A stretch of DNA of 11,288 bases from Anaerolineae bacterium. GTDB taxonomy: Bacteria; Chloroflexota; Anaerolineae; Anaerolineales; Villigracilaceae. The stretch is from the NCBI GenBank assembly GCA_003141915.1, contig PLNY01000392.1:4253-15540 (forward strand). Direction: 5' to 3'. Shown here in pieces: positions 7,935 to 11,288 of the stretch. The position numbers and the translations under genes are program-made. The first letter of the stretch is position 1. The number at the start of each line of letters is the position of its first letter. The notes below the pieces were generated by a model. It was not told the origin of the DNA. It saw nothing but the letters and a program-made list of their open reading frames with translations, and searched no databases.

Positions 7935-7948
7935 TGGTATCGCTCCCA
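7935..7948. promoter_or_regulatory. LacI-type operator, proximal copy
   Basis: The 14-mer TGGTATCGCTCCCA has a CG centre. Its right half GCTCCCA matches the ideal half-site exactly and its left half matches five of seven bases of TGGGAGC. It lies in the lacI leader, 18 bases upstream of the ATG, and its centre is 84 bp from that of the distal copy. Confidence 0.65.
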
Positions 7949-8018
7949 ACAATAATACAGAAAATGTAAAATATTTTTCTAATTATCATGCTAATTTCAT
8001 CATAATTTACACGAAAAC

Positions 8019-8032
8019 TGGGAGCGCTCTCA
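8019..8032. promoter_or_regulatory. LacI-type operator, distal copy
   Basis: The 14-mer TGGGAGCGCTCTCA is a near-perfect palindrome (six of seven pairs) with the central CG typical of LacI/GalR operators. It begins about 11 bases after the -10 box of the promoter at 8072-8044, roughly +5 to +18 of the predicted transcript, a position where a bound repressor blocks initiation or escape. Confidence 0.78.
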
Positions 8033-8043
8033 ACGCGAGCCGC

Positions 8044-8072
8044 ATTATACATAGGTTTTCCCCCGCTGTCAA
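8044..8072 (-). promoter_or_regulatory. Consensus sigma-70 promoter of the lacI-transporter operon
   Basis: On the minus strand TTGACA (8072-8067) and TATAAT (8049-8044) are separated by exactly 17 bases, so both hexamers and the spacer match the housekeeping consensus. The predicted start is near 8037, giving a leader of about 120 bases that contains both LacI-type operators before the lacI ATG at 7917. Confidence 0.82.
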
Positions 8073-8133
8073 TATATTGATGTTGGAACGGACCAAAGGG
8101 GATCAAGCAGTTGATGAGGTTTGTGGAAATTTC

Positions 8134-8185
8134 TTATCATGCTGCTCCCAGTATGCTTTATAATGAAGTTGAAGTAGCATGATAA
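8134..8185 (+). promoter_or_regulatory. Dyad enclosing a TATAAT box, possible promoter of the divergent operon
   Basis: Arms 8134-8146 and 8173-8185 (TTATCATGCTGCT and AGTAGCATGATAA) are complementary at 12 of 13 positions. Between them is an exact TATAAT (8159-8164). The best -35 is TTATCA inside the left arm (four of six, with a long 19-base spacer). The arrangement could be a promoter bracketed by repressor half-sites, or simply a hairpin. It points rightward, towards the IS and the genes that follow it. Confidence 0.4.
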
Positions 8186-8217
8186 CCTCTATTACTTCGA
8201 AATTCCAGGACGGATGA

Positions 8218-8255
8218 ACTTAGTACTGGACTTCATAAATAATCCAAGTTGCTAC
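8218..8255 (+). repeat. IS982-family left terminal inverted repeat
   Basis: Begins ACTTAGTACTGGACTTCAT. It pairs with the right repeat at 37 of 38 positions; the one mismatch is at 8237. Confidence 0.9.
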
Positions 8256-8279
8256 CTAGAGGTGACCTTCAACAAGAAT

Positions 8280-8338
8280 CCATGAGTTTCCATTACAGTT
8301 GGGGTATTCCGACCACCAAAGCAAAGGAAAACTCATGG
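8280..8338 (+). promoter_or_regulatory. Inverted repeat enclosing the transposase ribosome site and start codon
   Basis: CCATGAGTTT (8280-8289) is the exact reverse complement of AAACTCATGG (8329-8338), and the stem can extend by CC/GG around one bulged A. The right arm contains the transposase ATG (8335) and part of its AAAGGAAA ribosome site. In a transcript entering from upstream the start would be base-paired. Structures of this kind are known to limit transposase translation from read-through RNA in other IS families. A 23-codon ORF (8282-8353) begins in the left arm and ends inside the transposase gene; its translation would melt the stem, but I have no support for its expression. Confidence 0.6.
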
Positions 8339-9153
8339 ATACCCAAATTGTAGTCGTTTTTTGTCTGTGCGATGACCTGCTCAAGAGCTTGCATCATTAC
8401 GAAGATGCACAATGCCAAATGACGGATGCCGAAGTGATGACGACCGCGATTGTGGCGATGTTGTACTTCAAAGGCAATTTCTGTTTGGCCAGCCTATATT
8501 TGTATGAATATCGTTACATTCCGAATATGCTGAGCAAGAGCCGCTTCAATCGTAGACTCCACCACATGGCAGACCTGTTCTTGACCTTGTTTCTGCGGTT
8601 AGGCGAAACCAGGAAGAAGCTCAACGAAAAGTCGGTTTACGTGATTGATAGTTATCCGATCGCGGTTTGTGACAATTACCGGATCCGGCACTCGAAAATC
8701 TATCAAGGCGAGGAGTGGCGAGGCTATATTTCGAGTAAAAAACGTTATTTTTATGGTTTGCGCATCCACGTGATGATTACCGAGCAAGGTGAACCCGTTG
8801 AATTCTTTCTGGCTCCCGGTGCCTTCAGTGATACCAGCGCCTTGCGATTGTACAATTTCGATATTCCAGAACATTCCTGGATCATCGGTGACAAGGCCTA
8901 TAACGATTATCAAATGGAAGACCTGATGCGCGAAGCCGGAGTGGAACTCCTGCCGTTGCGTAAGAAAAACTCCCTTCGACCCGTGCCTCCTTTTATGACT
9001 TACTTGCAAGTTTCCATCCGCAAAGTGGTTGAGACCACCGGCAGTTTGATTGAACGCTTACTGCCCAAATCTATTCATGCTATTACCGCCAAAGGGCTTG
9101 AGATCAAAGTCGCTCTTTTTGTTCTCGCCTCCAGCATCAACTTCCTTTCGTAG
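8335..9153 (+). CDS. IS982-family transposase
   Basis: 272 residues from the ATG at 8335, preceded by AAAGGAAAACTC; an in-frame TTG at 8299 lacks a ribosome site. It has the IS982 domain order: an N-terminal helical region (QMTDAEVMTTAIVAMLYF), then a DDE RNase-H-like core with Asp105 in VIDSYPIAVCDN, Asp186 in IIGDKAYNDY and a candidate Glu233 in VVETTGSLIERLLPKSIHA, and the family's C-terminal stretch ending in SSINFLS. It would cut at the terminal repeats and rejoin the element at a new site. The frame is uninterrupted and all catalytic residues are present. Confidence 0.95.
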   Translation: MDTQIVVVFCLCDDLLKSLHHYEDAQCQMTDAEVMTTAIVAMLYFKGNFCLASLYLYEYRYIPNMLSKSRFNRRLHHMADLFLTLFLRLGETRKKLNEKSVYVIDSYPIAVCDNYRIRHSKIYQGEEWRGYISSKKRYFYGLRIHVMITEQGEPVEFFLAPGAFSDTSALRLYNFDIPEHSWIIGDKAYNDYQMEDLMREAGVELLPLRKKNSLRPVPPFMTYLQVSIRKVVETTGSLIERLLPKSIHAITAKGLEIKVALFVLASSINFLS

Positions 9154-9187
9154 CAACTTGGATTATTGATGAAGTCCAGTACTAAGT
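9150..9187 (-). repeat. IS982-family right terminal inverted repeat
   Basis: Ends CCAGTACTAAGT. It is the partner of 8218-8255 with one mismatch and overlaps the transposase TAG. The outermost heptamers (ACTTAGT and ACTAAGT) also nearly match as direct repeats because CTWAG is quasi-palindromic, so the exact tips are uncertain by a few bases. Confidence 0.9.
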
Positions 9188-9215
9188 AACCAGCACAGGT
9201 ACAATTTGCCGGGCA
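9184..9215 (+). repeat. Copy 1 of a short imperfect repeat next to the IS right end
   Basis: AAGTAACCAGCACAGG followed by ATTTG; it resembles 10583-10612 (AAGTAGCCAGCACAGG then ATTTG). Sixteen bases match with one difference, and similarity fades after ATTTG. It lies directly after the IS end and about 55 bases before the UPF0303 start codon. Confidence 0.45.
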
Positions 9216-9268
9216 CTGAAGCCATTTTTGAATTACCTGGATAATATGAGGTAGGAAAGGGAAACCCT

Positions 9269-9733
9269 ATGAATGAAATTCTGGAACAATTGCTTCTGGA
9301 AGAGCAACAACTGCAATTCAGTTCCTTCAACGAAGAGATCGCCTGGCAGATCGGCAGCTGGCTGGTGGAATATGCCATCCAAAATGAACTCCCCATCACC
9401 ATCGACATCCAGCGCGGCGAACAACAGCTTTTCCATGCCAGTCGGCCGGGCACCGGCGCGGACAACGATGAATGGGTCAAACGCAAGGTGAGACTGGTCA
9501 ACCGCTTTGGACGCAGTTCTTTTTATTTGGGCCAATTATTGAAGAACGAGGGCAAGAGCATCGAGGAGAAATTCCTGCTGCCCGAAAGCGAATATGCTCC
9601 GCATGGCGGCTGTTTCCCAATCATGCTCAAAGGCACCGGGATGGTTGGCACAATCACTGTTTCAGGGCTGGCACAGGAAGACGATCATAAAGTGGTAGTG
9701 GCGGCGATCAGCCATTATCTGGAGGACAAGTAG
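9269..9733 (+). CDS. UPF0303 / GlcG-HbpS-like (haem-degrading-domain) protein
   Basis: 154 residues, close to the usual 155-165 of UPF0303 proteins. AGGAAAGGG precedes the ATG. Family signatures are IDIQRGEQQLFHASRPGTGADNDEWVKRK in part (residues 45 onward), HGGCFPI (112-118) and the closing VSGLAQEDDH (131-140). The fold belongs to the GlcG/HbpS superfamily; members occur next to sugar-acid and glycolate genes, some related proteins bind haem, but the function of this group is not settled. No signal peptide or membrane segment is visible, so it should be cytoplasmic. Its TAG abuts the ATG of the next gene, showing an operon with an oxidoreductase and a sugar kinase. Its original promoter may now be separated from it by the IS. 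Confidence 0.85.
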   Translation: MNEILEQLLLEEQQLQFSSFNEEIAWQIGSWLVEYAIQNELPITIDIQRGEQQLFHASRPGTGADNDEWVKRKVRLVNRFGRSSFYLGQLLKNEGKSIEEKFLLPESEYAPHGGCFPIMLKGTGMVGTITVSGLAQEDDHKVVVAAISHYLEDK

Positions 9734-10455
9734 ATGACACTTAATCCTGTAATTTCAACTTTGGGGCGGCGGCTGCGCCTAGCCGTGATCGGCGGAGGCC
9801 CCGGTTCTTTTATCGGCGCCATGCACCGGCAGGCCGCCCGCCTGTATGACCGCTATGAATTGGTCGCCGGGGTGCTTTCCTCTAACCACGAGAGGGCAAA
9901 GACAGCCGGCTTGGAAATCGGGCTGCTTCCGAACGTGCCTATACCAATGTACTGGAACTGCTGGATTCCGAAGCTGTCCGACCAGACAGCGCAGATGTGG
10001 CTGCCATCATGACACCCAATGACAGCCATTATGAATACGCAGCCGCGGCGCTTGAACGGGGCTTTGATGTCATTTGCGACAAACCCATGACCAATACCCT
10101 AGCGGAGGCAGAGCAATTGCATCAAAAAGTACAGCAGACTGGCCTGATCTTTTGTTTGACGCATAATTACACCGGCTACCCGATGATGCGTCAGGCCAAA
10201 GCCATGGTCATGGATGGCCAGCTAGGCACTATCCGCCTGGCGCAGGTGGAATATGTTCAGGGTGGCAAGGCCGCTGAAAATGATCCAGATCCCTCTTCGG
10301 GGAATTTACCTTGGCGCTATGATCCAGCCAGGGGAGGACCCTCGCTAGTGATGGGCGATATCGGCACACATGCCCACAACCTGCTGCGCTTCATCAGCGG
10401 ACTCGAAGTGGCCGAAGTCGCTGCGGAGCTGGGCGCCATCGCGCTCAACAATTAG
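9734..10455 (+). pseudogene. Gfo/Idh/MocA-family oxidoreductase, frameshifted and truncated
   Basis: The first part (from the ATG at 9734, ribosome site GGAGGACAAG in the end of the upstream gene) reads LRLAVIGGGPGSFIGAMHR, the Rossmann NAD(P)-binding motif of this family. At about 9930 a single base appears to be missing (CTTCCGAACGTG where CCGGAACGTG would keep frame). Reading then continues correctly in another frame as AYTNVLELLDSEAV, IMTPNDSHYEYAAAALERGF, CDKPMTNTLAEAEQ (the catalytic-Lys DKP/EKP motif) and MGDIGTHAHNLLRF (dinucleotide/substrate His motif). A TAG ends it at 10455, so only about 240 codons remain of the usual 370-400. In the broken frame the product stops at 10012, after 92 residues. 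Members usually oxidise or reduce sugars or inositols with NAD(P); this copy should be non-functional unless the frameshift is a sequencing error. Confidence 0.88.
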
Positions 10456-10722
10456 TGCGATGCTTCTTCGCTTGGTGCGGATGACCTCATCAATGTGGAT
10501 CATGTTATTTTCAATGGAAAAGTTTTGCGCACGGAAGATCGGATCATATAAAGTTCAGGATTATCGACGGCGCGGATGACCCAAGTAGCCAGCACAGGCC
10601 GGATTTGGCTACCAGTGTTGCGCTTATAATCTAATGGCATCCCGTGATTACGAAGCCCTTGAAATGTATATTCTGGAACTGTTAATGAGAGACCAAGGCT
10701 AAACCATTCTGGGAGAACCTCT
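10456..10722 (+). other. Degenerate stretch between the broken oxidoreductase and the PfkB kinase
   Basis: No full gene fits here. In the oxidoreductase frame the codons after the TAG read GADDLINVDHVIFNGKVL and stop at 10551; this vaguely recalls C-termini of amidohydrolases but I cannot assign it. In another frame, 10589-10702 reads PAQAGFGYQCCAYNL then MASRDYEALEMYILELLM, ending in TAA 20 bases before the kinase start, like the tail of a former upstream gene. The 10-mer GCGGATGACC occurs twice (10477 and 10572). I read the stretch as remnants of deleted coding sequence plus short repeats. Confidence 0.5.
10583..10612 (+). repeat. Copy 2 of the short imperfect repeat, with internal dyad
   Basis: AAGTAGCCAGCACAGG followed by ATTTG, resembling 9184 onward. 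Within it GTAGCCA (10585-10591) and TGGCTAC (10606-10612) are perfect inverted 7-mers around a 14-base loop, a shape suited to a regulator site or small hairpin. It lies 111 bases before the kinase start codon. Confidence 0.4.
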
Positions 10723-11288
10723 ATGTCGATACTTTTGAGTGCGGTTGCCGCCGGGCATCTTTGCCTGGATATATTTCCGAGTTTTGGACAACTTCCGCAG
10801 GGAAATTTTGAAAGTGTATTTCAACCCGGACGGCTCATCCAGGTTGGAGCTGCCCAATTTTCCACCGGTGGTCCGGCTTCAAACACGGGACTGGCACTTC
10901 AACGCTTGGGGGTACCCACCCGCCTAGTGGCCAAGGTCGGCGCAGATCACCTAGGGCGAATTTTACTCGAACTGGTCTCTCAAAAAGGTCTGGATTTGAT
11001 CCAGGGTATCGCGGTTGATCCGACGGCGGTTACATCCTACTCTGTGATTATCAGCCCTAAGGATACCGATCGCATAATCTTACATTGTCCGGGCGCCAAT
11101 GATACTTTTGTTGCCGAAGATATTTCTTACGAGATGGTTAATCAAGCGGCTTTGTTCCATTTTGGGTATCCTCCCATCATGCGCCAGATGTATATCAACA
11201 ATGGCCGGAAGTTGGTGGAACTGATGCAGCGGGCCAAAGAGACCGGGGTGACCACTTCGCTGGATATGGCTTATCCAGATCCCATGAC
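10723..11288 (+). CDS. PfkB-family carbohydrate kinase (3' end outside window)
   Basis: The ATG at 10723 follows GGGAGAACCTCT, and 188 codons read on without a stop to the window edge. The N-terminal half is typical of ribokinase/PfkB proteins: GHLCLDIFPS (residues 11-20), the sugar-binding GGPASNTGLAL (49-59) with RLG after it, KVGADHLGR (71-79), and HCPGAND (121-127) of the lid/substrate region. The C-terminal ATP-binding GAGD motif lies outside the window. The enzyme would phosphorylate a sugar or related polyol with ATP; the substrate cannot be fixed here. It was probably co-transcribed with the UPF0303 and oxidoreductase genes for use of one sugar. Confidence 0.92.
   Translation, partial: MSILLSAVAAGHLCLDIFPSFGQLPQGNFESVFQPGRLIQVGAAQFSTGGPASNTGLALQRLGVPTRLVAKVGADHLGRILLELVSQKGLDLIQGIAVDPTAVTSYSVIISPKDTDRIILHCPGANDTFVAEDISYEMVNQAALFHFGYPPIMRQMYINNGRKLVELMQRAKETGVTTSLDMAYPDPM

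Larger units (their letters stand above)
8218..9187 (+). mobile_element. IS982-family insertion sequence, apparently complete (970 bp)
   Basis: A single DDE transposase gene lies between 38-bp terminal inverted repeats (8218-8255 and 9150-9187) with one mismatch. Length and one-ORF organisation match the IS982 family. No clear direct target duplication is seen: the flanks are CGGATGA on the left and AACCAGC on the right. The right repeat begins at the last base before the transposase stop codon. Both ends and the transposase are intact, so the copy may be recent and active. It sits between the divergent promoter region and the UPF0303 gene. Confidence 0.9.

Noticed and set aside
8102..8116. 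Small palindrome ATCAA-GCAG-TTGAT in the divergent intergenic region
   Set aside because: Five-base arms are expected by chance in a region of this size and nothing else supports a site.
8144..8150. Third LacI half-site GCTCCCA upstream of the consensus promoter
   Set aside because: The other half (8137-8143) shares almost nothing with TGGGAGC, so it does not form an operator.
8218..9187. Target-site duplication ACTTAGT / ACTAAGT at the IS ends
   Set aside because: The heptamers match perfectly as inverted repeats and only six of seven as direct repeats, so they are better assigned to the terminal repeats than to a duplication.
9920..9940. Programmed frameshift in the oxidoreductase
   Set aside because: No slippery heptamer or following structure is visible; the family does not use frameshifting and the gene is also truncated, so mutation or sequencing error is more likely.
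10739..10927. 62-codon frame at the start of the kinase gene
   Set aside because: It is out of frame with the PfkB coding sequence from 10723, which has the GGPASNTG motif and runs uninterrupted to the window end.

Overview
The window looks like accessory carbohydrate-metabolism DNA from a free-living bacterium. The best taxonomic hint is the substrate-binding lipoprotein, whose lipidated Cys is followed by a long Ala/Pro/Thr-rich linker. Such linkers are common in Chloroflexota, especially Anaerolineae, so that phylum is my guess (inference only; no rRNA or marker gene is present).

Minus strand, about 8072 down to 1: a sugar uptake and phosphorolysis operon. A consensus promoter (TTGACA, 17 bp, TATAAT at 8072-8044) drives a LacI-family repressor gene (7917-6889), with two LacI-type operators whose centres lie 84 bp apart in its leader. 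Downstream in the same direction are a family-5 solute-binding lipoprotein (6657-4864), two Dpp/Opp-type permeases (4785-3796 and 3799-2924, overlapping by ATGA), two ABC ATPases (2919-1948 and 1901-948) and the 5' part of a GH130 glycoside phosphorylase (712 to beyond the left edge). Known Opp-type importers of this kind in Thermotoga and relatives carry beta-oligosaccharides. GH130 enzymes phosphorolyse beta-mannosides, and this one most resembles the 4-O-beta-D-mannosyl-D-glucose phosphorylase group. The simplest reading is import of beta-manno-oligosaccharides or glucomannan fragments, then release of mannose 1-phosphate in the cytoplasm. Two gaps in the operon carry hairpins: one between lacI and the binding protein, and a perfect 17-bp stem between the binding protein and the first permease.

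Plus strand, 8073 to the end: a divergent region. A TATAAT box inside a long dyad (8134-8185) may be the original promoter of the plus-strand genes. A complete IS982-family insertion sequence (8218-9187, 38-bp terminal inverted repeats with one mismatch, intact DDE transposase) now separates it from a short operon: a UPF0303/GlcG-like protein (9269-9733), a Gfo/Idh/MocA oxidoreductase broken by a one-base frameshift and a truncation (9734-10455), about 270 bases of degenerate DNA, and the 5' part of a PfkB-family sugar kinase (10723 to the right edge). I infer that the IS uncoupled or altered expression of this operon and that decay followed or accompanied it.

I do not see a CRISPR array, tRNA, rRNA, defence island or clearly new multi-gene system. 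The most unusual items are the regulatory architecture (consensus promoter with helically phased operators), the intercistronic hairpins, the transposase start codon sealed in an inverted repeat, and the decayed oxidoreductase locus with a short repeat shared with the IS junction.
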